Source: Vitreoscilla sp. (lineage in GTDB: Bacteria > Pseudomonadota > Gammaproteobacteria > Burkholderiales > Neisseriaceae). Taken from it: a stretch of 64,000 nucleotides of DNA. The position numbers and the translations under genes were made by a program. The stretch is from the NCBI GenBank assembly GCA_030150505.1, contig JASLFS010000008.1:1-64000 (forward strand), given 5' to 3'. A model generated the notes under the pieces. That model had not been told where the DNA came from, searched no databases, and saw only the letters and a list, made by a program, of their open reading frames with translations. Positions 52,823 through 62,613 of this stretch are shown piece after piece. How positions within the stretch are numbered: the first letter of the stretch is position 1; every line of letters starts with the position of its first letter.

Positions 52823-53314
52823 TTATGCCTGGGTATTTTTAGGCTGCTTAAACATATCAATAATTAAGCATACAGCGCCAACACAAATAAATGAATCAGC
52901 TGTATTGAATGCAGGATAATACCAGTTTTGGTAATAAAATAATAAAAAATCGACGACATGACCATGAATAAAACGGTCAATAACATTACCAAATGCACCG
53001 CCAATAATCATTGCAGCACCCCAATTTCCCCAACTGGTAAATTCATTTTTGACAATAGATCGCGCTAAATATGCGCTCACGCCAAATGCCAATACAATGA
53101 AAAAGTACTTCTGCCAACCACCAGCACTTGCTAAGAAACTAAATGCAGCACCTGGATTAAAAACCAATGTTAAATCAAAAAAATTAGGGATAATATTTAA
53201 TTTTTCAGCATAACTAAAATTTTTCAGAATCAAATCTTTCACAATTTGATCAATCACTATCGCAAAAATCACCAATAGCCAATATTTTTTATATTTCAAA
53301 ATTGCTTGCTTCAT
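52823..53314 (-). CDS. lspA: Lipoprotein signal peptidase LspA
   Basis: A 163-residue four-helix aspartyl protease that removes signal peptides from prolipoproteins. Conserved blocks: FDLTLVFNPGAAFSFLA, GNVIDRFIHGHVVDFL (first catalytic Asp region) and FNTADSFICVGAVCL (second Asp). The start at 53314 follows GAGAG; the frame upstream lacks an SD. Operon ribF-ileS-lspA-ispH. Confidence 0.96.
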   Translation of the reverse strand: MKQAILKYKKYWLLVIFAIVIDQIVKDLILKNFSYAEKLNIIPNFFDLTLVFNPGAAFSFLASAGGWQKYFFIVLAFGVSAYLARSIVKNEFTSWGNWGAAMIIGGAFGNVIDRFIHGHVVDFLLFYYQNWYYPAFNTADSFICVGAVCLIIDMFKQPKNTQA

Positions 53315-53348
53315 TTCGCTCTCAACGTATTTTAAAGTTTGCCATAGC

Positions 53349-53381
53349 AAAAGCATGCTTGGTTATCCCAAACATGCTTTT
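53349..53381 (-). terminator. Weak hairpin between ileS and lspA
   Basis: Arms AAAAGCATG...CATGCTTTT with an inner TTGG/CCAA pairing, and only four T afterwards on the minus strand. It is probably an attenuator or an mRNA-stability element rather than a full terminator, since lspA follows. Confidence 0.45.
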
Positions 53382-53394
53382 AGCCCACTAAATA

Positions 53395-56169
53395 TTAAGC
53401 AAATTGACGTTTTTCGCCTTCGCCTTCAATGTTATCAATACAGCGACCACAAATATTTTTATGCTCAGCATGCTGACCAACATCATCAGTATAATGCCAG
53501 CAACGATCACATTTTTCACCACTAGCTACAGAAGCCTTAACACTTAACTCATCAGCATCTTCCACTGACAAATCAGATACCAAGAATGCAAAGCTCGCTT
53601 CTTCGCCCAAAGCTCGTAAAATATCCGCAGTAGCTTTTGGTGCTGAAATTGTAATGGCTGCCTGTAAAGATGAACCAATCACATCATTTGCACGCAAAGC
53701 TTCGATTTCTTTATTGGCCACCAAACGAACTTCACGAATAGCATCCCATGTTTCAACAACACTTGCTTCATCAGCAACGGCTGGTAAATCATGATATGTA
53801 TGATAAAGCACACTGTCATCAGCATCGCCAGTTAGGATTTCCCACGTTTCATCTGCAGTAAAGCACAAGATTGGGCCTAACAATAATACTAAGCTCTTCG
53901 TAATATGATACAAAGCTGTTTGTGCACTGCGACGAGCATGGCTATCCGCTTTAGTGGTGTATAAACGATCTTTCAAGATATCCAAGTAGAATGCGCCCAA
54001 CTCTTCAGAGCAGAATTGAACAATATCTTGTACCGCCACATGGAATGTGTAACGTGGATAAATATCATTTTTCAATTTCGCTTGCAATTGTCCAATCAAT
54101 ACCAATGCATAACGATCCAATGACAACATATCTTCTGTTGCAACGGCATGTTTTGCTGGCTCGAAATCAGACAAGTTTGCTAACAAGAAGCGAATAGTAT
54201 TACGCAAACGGCGATAGCTTTCAGATACACGCTTCAAAATCTCTTTTGATAACGATAACTCACCAGAGTAATCAGAAGAAGCTACCCATAAACGCAAGAT
54301 ATCAGCGCCCAAAGTATCACAAATTTCCTGTGGCTCAATTCCGTTACCCAATGATTTTGACATTTTGTAGCCTTTTTCATCGACCACAAAACCATGAGTT
54401 AACAGTCCATCATATGGAGCACGACCCATGGTCGCACAAGCTGTTAACATAGAAGACTGGAACCAACCACGGTGTTGGTCACTGCCTTCTAAATACAAAT
54501 CAGCAGGCCATTTTAGCTCTTCACGTTGGCGTAAAACAGCATAATGCGTGCTACCAGAATCAAACCAAACGTCTAATGTATCTGGTAATTTTTCATAAAC
54601 ATCCGCATCATCGCCTAAAAGCTCACGAGCATCTAATTCAAACCAAGCTTCAATGCCTTTTTTCTCAATGCGCTTAGCCACTTCTTCGATTAACTCACTT
54701 GAGCGAGGATGCAACTCACCTGTTTCTTTATGAGCAAAGAAAGCCATTGGCGTACCCCAGCTACGCTGACGAGAAACGCACCAATCAGGACGACCTTCAA
54801 TCATAGATTCTAAACGAGCACGACCCCACGCAGGGAAAAACTGGGTATCTGCCACAGCTTTAACAGCTTTATCACGCAAGCTAAAACCTTCATTTCCCGG
54901 TTTATCCATTGTGATAAACCACTGTGCAGTCGCACGGAAAATGATAGGTGTTTTATGGCGCCAGCAATGTGGGTAACTGTGTTCTAATTTCTTGTAAGCC
55001 AATAAGCTTTCAGATGCAGCCAATTTTTCAATAATAATAGGATTAGCATCCCACACACTCAAACCAGCCAAATCATTCATATCTGAACGGAAAGTACCGT
55101 CACTTAACACAGGGTTATCAATTTCTAAATGATATTGACGACCAACATTATAGTCATCCAAACCATGTGCAGGAGCAGTATGTACCAAACCAGTACCAGC
55201 ATCAGTTGTAACATGAGCGCCCAAAATAACAGGTACTTGAGTGCCCATAAATGGATGCTGCAATAATAAGTTTTCTAGTTTTTCGCCTGTTGTTTCGGCC
55301 AAAACAACTTCGCTTGATAACTCATAGCGCGCTAAAGCTGACTCAGCCAAATCTTTCGCTAATACCAACAAACCTTTTTCAGTTTGAATCAATTGATACT
55401 CAACTTCAGGATGAACACTAACAGCACGGTTAGCAGGCAATGTCCAAGGTGTAGTGGTCCAAATAACAGCCGCAGCTGATCCAGTCACTTCTACACCACC
55501 AAATGCTTTTGATAAAGCCTGATTATCTGCAAATGTAAATGCTACATCGATAGCAGGAGAAACTTTATCTTGGTATTCAACCTCAGCCTCAGCTAAAGCA
55601 GAACCACAATCCAAACAGAAATGAACCGGTTTTTCACCTTTTTGCAAGAAACCAGCTTGTTGGATTTGTCCCAAAGTACGAACGATATTCGCTTCAGTAA
55701 TAAAGTTCATGGTCAAATAAGGATTATCCCAATCACCTAAAATACCCAAACGTTTAAAACCAGCTTTTTGAATTTCAATCTGTTCTGTCGCATAAGCACG
55801 GCATAGCTCACGGAATTTAGCTGGTGCCAAATCCTTGCCATACATTTTTTCAACTTTATGCTCAATTGGTAAACCATGACAATCCCAACCAGGAACATAC
55901 GGAGCATCAAAACCAGCCAAGCTTTTGCTGCGAATAATAATATCTTTCAAGATTTTATTAACCGCATGTCCTGTGTGAATATCACCATTTGCATAAGGAG
56001 GGCCATCATGCAATACAAACTTTGGACGTCCTTTAGAAATTTCACGCAACTTCTGGTAGCGCTTTTGCGCATACCAAGATTCCAACCAAGCGCCCTCACG
56101 CTTAGCTAAATTTCCACGCATTGGAAATGGTGTATCCAATAAGTTTACTGTTTTACTATAGTCTGTCAT
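53395..56169 (-). CDS. ileS: Isoleucyl-tRNA synthetase IleS
   Basis: A 924-residue class I synthetase. The HIGH motif is HTGH in PPYANGDIHTGHAVNK, and the KMSKS motif is YKMSKSLGNG at about residue 603. The CP1 editing domain contains TTPWTLPANRAVSVH and GLVHTAPAHGLDDY. The C-terminal zinc-binding region is CDRCWHYTDDVG...CGRCIDNI. Bacterial-type length. Confidence 0.98.
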   Translation of the reverse strand: MTDYSKTVNLLDTPFPMRGNLAKREGAWLESWYAQKRYQKLREISKGRPKFVLHDGPPYANGDIHTGHAVNKILKDIIIRSKSLAGFDAPYVPGWDCHGLPIEHKVEKMYGKDLAPAKFRELCRAYATEQIEIQKAGFKRLGILGDWDNPYLTMNFITEANIVRTLGQIQQAGFLQKGEKPVHFCLDCGSALAEAEVEYQDKVSPAIDVAFTFADNQALSKAFGGVEVTGSAAAVIWTTTPWTLPANRAVSVHPEVEYQLIQTEKGLLVLAKDLAESALARYELSSEVVLAETTGEKLENLLLQHPFMGTQVPVILGAHVTTDAGTGLVHTAPAHGLDDYNVGRQYHLEIDNPVLSDGTFRSDMNDLAGLSVWDANPIIIEKLAASESLLAYKKLEHSYPHCWRHKTPIIFRATAQWFITMDKPGNEGFSLRDKAVKAVADTQFFPAWGRARLESMIEGRPDWCVSRQRSWGTPMAFFAHKETGELHPRSSELIEEVAKRIEKKGIEAWFELDARELLGDDADVYEKLPDTLDVWFDSGSTHYAVLRQREELKWPADLYLEGSDQHRGWFQSSMLTACATMGRAPYDGLLTHGFVVDEKGYKMSKSLGNGIEPQEICDTLGADILRLWVASSDYSGELSLSKEILKRVSESYRRLRNTIRFLLANLSDFEPAKHAVATEDMLSLDRYALVLIGQLQAKLKNDIYPRYTFHVAVQDIVQFCSEELGAFYLDILKDRLYTTKADSHARRSAQTALYHITKSLVLLLGPILCFTADETWEILTGDADDSVLYHTYHDLPAVADEASVVETWDAIREVRLVANKEIEALRANDVIGSSLQAAITISAPKATADILRALGEEASFAFLVSDLSVEDADELSVKASVASGEKCDRCWHYTDDVGQHAEHKNICGRCIDNIEGEGEKRQFA

Positions 56170-56208
56170 GTATTTCTCAATCTTTTTAAATCAATTTTAA
56201 GTCAATCA

Positions 56209-57135
56209 TTAATCATTATATAAACGTGCAGCTTGCATATCTAATTGTATTTGCTGAGTTAAGGCTTCTAAACTATCAAATTTTTCTTCATCGCGTAATT
56301 TATGGATGAAATGGACTGATAAAGTTTGACCATATAGGTCATCATGCCAATCAAATAGATGAACCTCTAATTTTTGTCGTTTATTCGTAGAAACCGTTGG
56401 ATTCAAACCAAAACTGGCTACGCCACGGCGGCGACCAAATGCTCCCCAAACATCAACAACAAACACACCCATAAGTGGATAATCATAATTTGGCAAAGCA
56501 ATATTAGCTGTTGGGCAGCCAATGGTTCTGCCCAATTTTTGACCATGCTTTACTTTACCTGACAAAATATAATCATGCCCTAAAAATCTATTTGCAGCTT
56601 CAATATCACCATTGCTTAAAGCTTCTCGAATAACAGTACTCGATGCGCGGGTATTTTCAACCAAAAATGAAGGTGTTTTTTCCGTTTCAAATGCCGTTTG
56701 AGCGGTTAGTAAATTAAAATCACCTTGTCGCTTAGCTCCAAAACGAAAATCATCACCGATTAACAAATATTGGGTTTTCAATGCATCAATTAAAGTATTT
56801 TGTACAAAATGATTAGCATCAATGTTGGCAAAGCTTTGATTAAACCGCTGCACCCAAACGCCATCCAAACAGCCTGTGGCTTGTAATAATCGCAATTTGT
56901 CACGCAAAGGTGATAAACGTGGCGGCTTTTCAAAACCAATTTTATCTGCAAAAAACTCTTTAGGCTGCGGTTCAAAAACCACCGCCACAGCAGGCAATCC
57001 TCTGGATGAAGCCTCTGCTTTTAAGCGCTTTAATATGTGCTTATGCCCTAAATGTACGCCATCAAAATTACCAATAGTCAATGCACAACCATCCTCAAAA
57101 GATGGGCGATGCATTTGCCCTAACCAAATCTGCAT
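56209..57135 (-). CDS. ribF: Bifunctional riboflavin kinase/FAD synthetase RibF
   Basis: About 308 residues: N-terminal FMN adenylyltransferase with TIGNFDGVHLGHKHILKRL and ASSTVIREALSNGDI; C-terminal riboflavin kinase with GRTIGCPTANIALPNYDYP and GVFVVDVWG. Start at ATG 57135; an in-frame GTG lies 9 bp upstream. First gene of the ribF-ileS-lspA-ispH transcript, 39 bp before ileS. Confidence 0.95.
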   Translation of the reverse strand: MQIWLGQMHRPSFEDGCALTIGNFDGVHLGHKHILKRLKAEASSRGLPAVAVVFEPQPKEFFADKIGFEKPPRLSPLRDKLRLLQATGCLDGVWVQRFNQSFANIDANHFVQNTLIDALKTQYLLIGDDFRFGAKRQGDFNLLTAQTAFETEKTPSFLVENTRASSTVIREALSNGDIEAANRFLGHDYILSGKVKHGQKLGRTIGCPTANIALPNYDYPLMGVFVVDVWGAFGRRRGVASFGLNPTVSTNKRQKLEVHLFDWHDDLYGQTLSVHFIHKLRDEEKFDSLEALTQQIQLDMQAARLYND

Positions 57136-57144
57136 GAGATCCAC

Positions 57145-57561
57145 TTAACAATCATTTTTCAAGTCATCCATTTTAAACGCAAATCAACACAATAAGCTAG
57201 CTTATGCACGCACTAGAGAAGCAATATGGTCTATTTTTTAAACATTTCAAAAAAATCACATCATCAAGCAACAAATTGAATGCTCTTTTAATCCATTTCA
57301 GCACCAAAAACAAATGAGAATTACATTAAAATTCAAAACAAATAATTGATTATTATATAAATAACCGAATATTCATTAATACGTTCTCATTCTCCACTCA
57401 ACAACCCTAGAAAAAAATGCAAAAATAGCCTTAAAATTTATTACATCAAATAAATTGTTGAAGTGATAATTTGTTATAATAGTCCCTTTTTACCTGCTTT
57501 TATTATCCTAAGAACAAGATAACATAAGCAGTACATTGCATTTTTAAGCGAGAGACACGCC
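57145..57561. other. Divergent regulatory region between ribF and the ABC permease
   Basis: About 417 bp of very AT-rich sequence without supported coding potential. It carries the extended -10 promoter at 57472-57480 for the permease. The ribF promoter must also lie here but was not identified with confidence. Confidence 0.5.
57472..57480 (+). promoter_or_regulatory. Extended -10 promoter of the ABC permease
   Basis: TGTTATAAT, a perfect extended -10 followed by a start region AGTCCC, about 80 bp before the permease start codon. Same element as upstream of ccoG. Confidence 0.6.
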
Positions 57562-58308
57562 ATGAATTTTCGTTTTGACATCATCTACGAGTACCGTGAG
57601 ATGCTCTTTTATGGTGCATTAACCACTTTAGGTCTAACAGCAGTAGCTGTGGCATTTGGTACTGTACTAGGTTTATTCGGAGCATTAGCCCGTGTTGCTC
57701 GCGTTGAAAAAGGCAACTTTTTAACACGCGCATTGGTTTATTTAGCACGCACCATTTCTTGGTTGTATGTCACCATCTTCCGTGGAACACCATTATTTGT
57801 CCAAATTTTCATTTGGTATTTCGTTTGGTATGTTGCCCTAATCAATCCAACCGACGGCATTTTAATTCGTGGTGATTTAGCTGCTGATTTACGCAAAAAT
57901 TATGGCGCACTAATTGCTGGCGGATTAGCATTATCATTTAATGCTGGTGCTTATATTACTGAGATTTTCCGTGGTGGCATTCAATCTATCGATAGAGGCC
58001 AAATTGAAGCAGCTCGCTCTTTGGGATTAAGCTACGGCCAAGCGATGCGCTATATCATTCTGCCGCAAGCACTACGACGCATGCTCCCACCTCTTGGTAA
58101 TGAATTTATTACATTATTAAAAGATAGTTCACTATTGTCAGCCATTGCTGTTGGTGAACTAGCCTTTACAGCACGAACCATTGCTGGTCGTTATTCTATT
58201 TACGAAGAGCCGTACTATACAATTGCTGCAATTTACTTAGCAATGACTCTGGTACTAACTTGGTTCTTCACTTACTTAGAAAAACGCTACAAAGTATCCA
58301 ATCATTAA
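57562..58308 (+). CDS. Polar amino acid ABC transporter permease (HisM/GlnP type)
   Basis: A 248-residue inner-membrane permease with about five helices. ALTTLGLTAVAVAFGTVLG marks the N-terminal part, VTIFRGTPLFVQIFIWY the conserved FRGTPL block, and EAARSLGLSYGQAMRYIILPQA the EAA loop that contacts the ATPase. No substrate-binding protein or ATPase gene is adjacent; it has its own promoter and terminator. Substrate class inferred: His/Gln/Arg-like amino acid. Confidence 0.92.
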   Translation: MNFRFDIIYEYREMLFYGALTTLGLTAVAVAFGTVLGLFGALARVARVEKGNFLTRALVYLARTISWLYVTIFRGTPLFVQIFIWYFVWYVALINPTDGILIRGDLAADLRKNYGALIAGGLALSFNAGAYITEIFRGGIQSIDRGQIEAARSLGLSYGQAMRYIILPQALRRMLPPLGNEFITLLKDSSLLSAIAVGELAFTARTIAGRYSIYEEPYYTIAAIYLAMTLVLTWFFTYLEKRYKVSNH

Positions 58309-58310
58309 TA

Positions 58311-58348
58311 AAAAAAGAAGCGCTGTTAAATAACAGCGCTTCTTTTTT
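58311..58348 (+). terminator. Strong bidirectional terminator between ABC permease and hpf
   Basis: Perfect stem AAAAAAGAAGCGCTGTTA / TAACAGCGCTTCTTTTTT with a 2-nt loop, ending the permease transcript and the convergent hpf transcript. Confidence 0.93.
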
Positions 58349-58365
58349 AATAACATTTAGAAGAT

Positions 58366-58686
58366 TTATTCTTCAACTAATTGGCTTACTGGTGTTGCAC
58401 GATGATTTGTTGCTTTTTCTTTGTGCTTAAGTACCATGCGATCCAATTTATCCATCAAAGTATCAATGGCTGCATACAAATCATTTTCCACTGATTCAAC
58501 ATGCAAGTTTTTTCCAGCCACATGCAAATCCACTTCCGCTTTTTGTTGTTCTTTTTCTACTGATAAAGTAACTGTTGTTGAAATAATATTATCAACATGA
58601 CGGTTAATTCTAGCTAGCTTAGTTTCAATATATTCTTTAATTGCAGGTGTGATATCAATGTTTAGACCAGTAATTTGAAGATTCAT
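58366..58686 (-). CDS. hpf: Ribosome hibernation promoting factor (short HPF)
   Basis: A 106-residue protein of the HPF/YfiA family that binds the 30S decoding region and promotes 100S dimers in resting cells. MNLQITGLNIDITPAIKEYI opening and AEVDLHVAGKNLHVES / LYAAIDTLMDKLDRMV blocks. SD AGGAGTG. Located downstream of rpoN, the conserved proteobacterial order. Confidence 0.94.
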   Translation of the reverse strand: MNLQITGLNIDITPAIKEYIETKLARINRHVDNIISTTVTLSVEKEQQKAEVDLHVAGKNLHVESVENDLYAAIDTLMDKLDRMVLKHKEKATNHRATPVSQLVEE

Positions 58687-58851
58687 AAAACACTCCTTTA
58701 TCTATTAGTTATATGCACTATTAACATTACCAATGCATTATGCAGTCTTAATATCTTACAGTGAATTCTTTATGATTTTATCTTATATGCTTTTTTAAAA
58801 ATTAGCGAGTATTATTTATAATGACTATGTTTTAAATTAAGATTTAGTAAT

Positions 58852-60192
58852 CTAATCTCTAATTTTCCTTGCAAATGCTGCTGGAATACCCAATATATCT
58901 CGATACTTTGCAACTGTTCTCCGTGCAATTTGAACGTCATGGGTACTTAACCACTTCACGATATTCTCATCGGAATATGGCTTAGCTGGATTTTCTGATT
59001 GGATATATTGTTCAATTAAGGCTTGCACAGCAATACTACTTTTTTCTGTGCCGTCCCCTTCGGAAGAAGTTAGTGCCTGAGAAAAGAATGAACGCATCTC
59101 AAAAACACCTTTGGGGCAATTAATATATTTGCGATTGACTGCTCGAGAAACCGTGCTTTCATGAATGGATAAAGCATCAGCAACTTCCACCATCTGCATT
59201 GGCTTAAGCGCTATTCGGCCTTGATCAAAAAACTCTTGCTGATGCAGGACAATATATTCTGCAATCATTTTAATGGTTTGGTGTCGCATTTGTAATTGCT
59301 GGATTAAAGCTTGCCCTTCTTTTAGCAACTCAAGCATTTCGGAATTATTATTATCCAATGCGATGCTTGCATATTCCTCATTAATTTTAATGGGAAGTTC
59401 ACTAAAAAAACCATCCTCAACTTGCCAACGATTACCAACTAACCTAACTTCAACATCAGGTTGAATATATTGAGTTGGCTCTTCGTTCTCAAACCCATTA
59501 CTGGGAAATGGATTCAATGTACTAATCAAGGTAATAGCAGCTTCAACATCTTCTATGTTTTCAGCTAAATATTTACTGATTTTTTGACTGGCGTTAACTC
59601 GGCTTAAATCATTCAAATATTTCTGCACGATGATGATTGATATTTGAGTTAAATTGGTTTCTGGTAGCCGTTGTAATTGTAGGGTTAAAGATTCAACCAA
59701 ATCTCCCGCCCCAACGCCAGCGGGATCAAACCGCTTTAAAGCATTCAGTGCTTCTAAAAGATCATCATCGCCTAGCATCCATTCTAAAGGCAAGCTATCG
59801 ACAATTTCATCAAGTGATGTAGTTAAATATCCATAATCATCCAAAGACTCAATCAACACGCCAACAGCAAAGGCCTCTTCTTTGGTTAATGGATGCTCAC
59901 AAATTTGCGCCATCAGGTAACTTCTAAAATCAACTTCATCCTCAATATATAACCAAGGATCATAATCTTCACTACCATGATGAGATGAAGATACCGCAGC
60001 AGTAACCTTTCTACTGCCTAATGAAGCAACCCCAACCTTTGCCACTTGTTCAAGCAATGGATTCCGATCTAGTGCATCGGTCAACCATTCATCGCATTCC
60101 ACCGTTGACATATTCAACAATTGAACAGATTGTTTTAATTGGGGCGTTAATAATATTTTTTGGGATTGTTTTAACTTTAAATGGTTATTCAT
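58852..60192 (-). CDS. rpoN: RNA polymerase sigma-54 factor RpoN
   Basis: A 446-residue sigma factor for -24/-12 promoters. Region I is Gln-rich (QKILLTPQLKQSVQLLNMST) and a core-binding middle follows. The HTH contains ALSIHESTVSRAVNRKYI, and the RpoN box ARRTVAKYRD lies near the C-terminus. All regions are present, slightly shorter than E. coli RpoN (477). It needs an AAA+ activator not seen here. Confidence 0.95.
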   Translation of the reverse strand: MNNHLKLKQSQKILLTPQLKQSVQLLNMSTVECDEWLTDALDRNPLLEQVAKVGVASLGSRKVTAAVSSSHHGSEDYDPWLYIEDEVDFRSYLMAQICEHPLTKEEAFAVGVLIESLDDYGYLTTSLDEIVDSLPLEWMLGDDDLLEALNALKRFDPAGVGAGDLVESLTLQLQRLPETNLTQISIIIVQKYLNDLSRVNASQKISKYLAENIEDVEAAITLISTLNPFPSNGFENEEPTQYIQPDVEVRLVGNRWQVEDGFFSELPIKINEEYASIALDNNNSEMLELLKEGQALIQQLQMRHQTIKMIAEYIVLHQQEFFDQGRIALKPMQMVEVADALSIHESTVSRAVNRKYINCPKGVFEMRSFFSQALTSSEGDGTEKSSIAVQALIEQYIQSENPAKPYSDENIVKWLSTHDVQIARRTVAKYRDILGIPAAFARKIRD

Positions 60193-60229
60193 GTCTGCAA
60201 CAAATTACCCCTCAAAAATTATCAAATAA

Positions 60230-60967
60230 TTAATAATTAAAGTCTTTGCCAAGATAAACCTGACGAACTTGCTCATCTTGAACCAGATCTTCAGGGAGCC
60301 CTGTCGCCAGAACTTGGCCTTCACTAATGATATAAGCTCTATCACAAATTCGTAATGTTTCCCGAACATTATGATCTGTAATCAAAACCCCGATACCACG
60401 AGATTTTAAAAACTCAATAATGGTTTGAATATCTAAAACCGCAATAGGATCGACACCAGCAAAGGGCTCATCAAGCAAAATAAATTGTGGTTCGGTTGCC
60501 AAAACACGGGCAATCTCAACACGCCTTCTTTCGCCACCTGACAATGATAATGCTGAATTATTTCGTAAATATTCGATGTTTAAATCAGCTAATAATTTTT
60601 CTAATTTTTCCGCTATGATTTTTTTATTTTTATACTTAATTTCTAAAATCGCCGTAATATTTTCAGCGACAGTCATTTTTCTAAAAATAGACGCTTCTTG
60701 TGGTAAATAACCGAGCCCCATTTGCGCTCGCACATGAATGGGTAAATGCTTAAGTTCCTTACCATCTAAGTCAATGCTACCGCCATCAGCAGCAATTAAG
60801 CCAACAATCATATAGAAACTGGTGGTTTTACCTGCGCCGTTAGGCCCTAGCAAACCAACCACTTCACCACTTTTAATTTCCAAGGTCACATCTTTAACAA
60901 CATGTCTTTTTTTAAAGCTTTTTTGTAAAGATGAAACTGATAAAACACTTTGTGTCGCCATTTCCAT
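60230..60967 (-). CDS. lptB: LPS transport ATPase LptB
   Basis: A 245-residue ABC ATPase driving LPS extraction from the inner membrane with LptF/LptG. Walker A is LLGPNGAGKTTSF, the signature LSGGERRRVEIAR and Walker B FILLDEPFAGVDP. The ATG at 60967 overlaps the lptA stop (TAATG) and has GGTGGA at good spacing. Confidence 0.97.
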   Translation of the reverse strand: MEMATQSVLSVSSLQKSFKKRHVVKDVTLEIKSGEVVGLLGPNGAGKTTSFYMIVGLIAADGGSIDLDGKELKHLPIHVRAQMGLGYLPQEASIFRKMTVAENITAILEIKYKNKKIIAEKLEKLLADLNIEYLRNNSALSLSGGERRRVEIARVLATEPQFILLDEPFAGVDPIAVLDIQTIIEFLKSRGIGVLITDHNVRETLRICDRAYIISEGQVLATGLPEDLVQDEQVRQVYLGKDFNY

Positions 60968-61485
60968 TATTTTTTTCCACCAGTTGTTGATGGCTGTAAA
61001 ACAACAGAAACACGCCCTTTGGTGTTACCTCGTTTGGCGGTATACACTTCAGTATTGGTGTTATAGGTAATCACATCACCATTAACAACATCACCTTCTC
61101 GTTCGACACGGGCATTGCTGGTTAAAACAACTTGTCCAGTTTTACTGTCATAGGTGACGGTATTACCACGACCTTTAACCCATTCATTCTTGCCTTCTAA
61201 CTTTTGCTTAAAATGAACAGGAGAACCCGTTGCTTTCATTTTTTGCGTACCATCTTCATAACGGTTAACCGTTACTTTTGCGGCATCCATTCGTAAACTA
61301 CCTTGGGTAATTTCAACATTTCCAGTAAAAATAGTTTCCTGCTTGGCTTGGTCTAAAGAACCTTCGTCAGCCAAAATTTCAATTGGCTGATCACGATCTC
61401 GTTTTTCAGCCCATGCATTAGAAACCAATAAACTGCCCATTAATAATGAACAGCCCATTACTTTTATTAAGCTACTTGGCATCAT
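60967..61485 (-). CDS. lptA: Periplasmic LPS bridge protein LptA
   Basis: A 172-residue protein with signal peptide ending NAWAEK. DQPIEILADEGSLDQAKQ and TIFTGNVEITQGSLRMDA are the OstA/LptA beta-jellyroll repeats that form the filament carrying LPS across the periplasm. Overlaps lptC by 14 bp. Confidence 0.95.
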   Translation of the reverse strand: MMPSSLIKVMGCSLLMGSLLVSNAWAEKRDRDQPIEILADEGSLDQAKQETIFTGNVEITQGSLRMDAAKVTVNRYEDGTQKMKATGSPVHFKQKLEGKNEWVKGRGNTVTYDSKTGQVVLTSNARVEREGDVVNGDVITYNTNTEVYTAKRGNTKGRVSVVLQPSTTGGKK

Positions 61486-62050
61486 AAATAATTGCCCTAA
61501 CTCTTGATTTTAAATTCAAACTTTTCTGATTATGATCATACACTAAACCTTTGGCTTGACCTGTTGACATTCCCATTTGAAAATCAACCAAATCATCAGT
61601 TTGTGCTATTTTCGTTACGGTATTTACTTGTAAATGTTCCGTTTTTGCATAACCAGGCTCTTGTCCATCCGTTGCCGTTTTAATTAGAACAACTTGATTG
61701 TCTAAATCGACCAATTTACTTTCCGTATCATAACGCCCAATATTGGCTTTAACACGATAAACTTCTTGGTTGTTTTGAAAAACTTTTAATAAAGGATTGG
61801 TCATATGAACCACTTCATTATCAGGCAATTGCCAAACCGTATTGGCTTCAAAATCTTCTTGTATCAAACCATCGCCACCAAAAGTACGTCCAGATACCTC
61901 GTTCATCACATATCTGGGTTCATCTGGATTTAAAGGAGCTTCGACAACATCAACTTGACTAACTTCATTCAACCAAAAGCTAATGCCTCCCATTAATACC
62001 GCTAACAAAATAGGAAATAGCCACGCACCTAATCTGGCTTTATGCTCCAT
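61472..62050 (-). CDS. lptC: LPS export protein LptC
   Basis: A 192-residue bitopic protein with TM at about 9-27 (GAWLFPILLAVLMGGISFWL) and a periplasmic jellyroll domain with YVMNEVSGRTFG and LKVFQNNQEVYRVKAN. It links LptBFG to LptA. Overlaps kdsC by one base and lptA by 14 bp. Confidence 0.9.
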   Translation of the reverse strand: MEHKARLGAWLFPILLAVLMGGISFWLNEVSQVDVVEAPLNPDEPRYVMNEVSGRTFGGDGLIQEDFEANTVWQLPDNEVVHMTNPLLKVFQNNQEVYRVKANIGRYDTESKLVDLDNQVVLIKTATDGQEPGYAKTEHLQVNTVTKIAQTDDLVDFQMGMSTGQAKGLVYDHNQKSLNLKSRVRAIIYDAK

Positions 62051-62613
62051 TACTTAACATATTCCTGTAATAATTGTTGTAGATGGCCAGTAGAATATAA
62101 GATAGCTTCACATGCTTCACGCACAGCTCCTTGCCCTGCATCAGCCTGAGTTTCGTAATCAGCGTAATGCTTTACCCAAGAATGTGCATTGGGAACAGCA
62201 ATGGCTAATCCACAACGAACCATGACTGGCAAATCCACAACATCATCACCAATATAGGCACATTCATCTTCAGAAACACCAGCTTGGTTTCGCAATGATT
62301 CATAAGCTGATTTTTTATCTTGAATGCCAGCCATGTAATAATCAATACCCAGTCCATTCGCACGATGAGCAACACCAGCTGCATCACGTCCAGTAATAAT
62401 GGCTAATTTAACACCTGTTTTTTGTAGCATTTTCAAACCATGCCCATCCAAAGTGTTAAATGCTTTAATTTCTTCACCGCTGGCGGTAATAAAAATACGA
62501 CCGTCAGTTAAAACACCATCAACGTCTAAAATCAATAATTTAATTTTGGCTGCTTTGCTTTTCACCATTTCTGTCAATGGTAAGTTAAATGCCATTTCTG
62601 GTAATTTTTTCAT
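62050..62613 (-). CDS. kdsC: KDO-8-phosphate phosphatase KdsC
   Basis: A 187-residue HAD phosphatase producing KDO. LLILDVDGVLTDGRIFI is motif I with the nucleophile Asp, IITGRDAAG motif II and AYIGDDVVDLPVM motif IV. It starts within one base of the kdsD stop. Confidence 0.95.
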   Translation of the reverse strand: MKKLPEMAFNLPLTEMVKSKAAKIKLLILDVDGVLTDGRIFITASGEEIKAFNTLDGHGLKMLQKTGVKLAIITGRDAAGVAHRANGLGIDYYMAGIQDKKSAYESLRNQAGVSEDECAYIGDDVVDLPVMVRCGLAIAVPNAHSWVKHYADYETQADAGQGAVREACEAILYSTGHLQQLLQEYVK

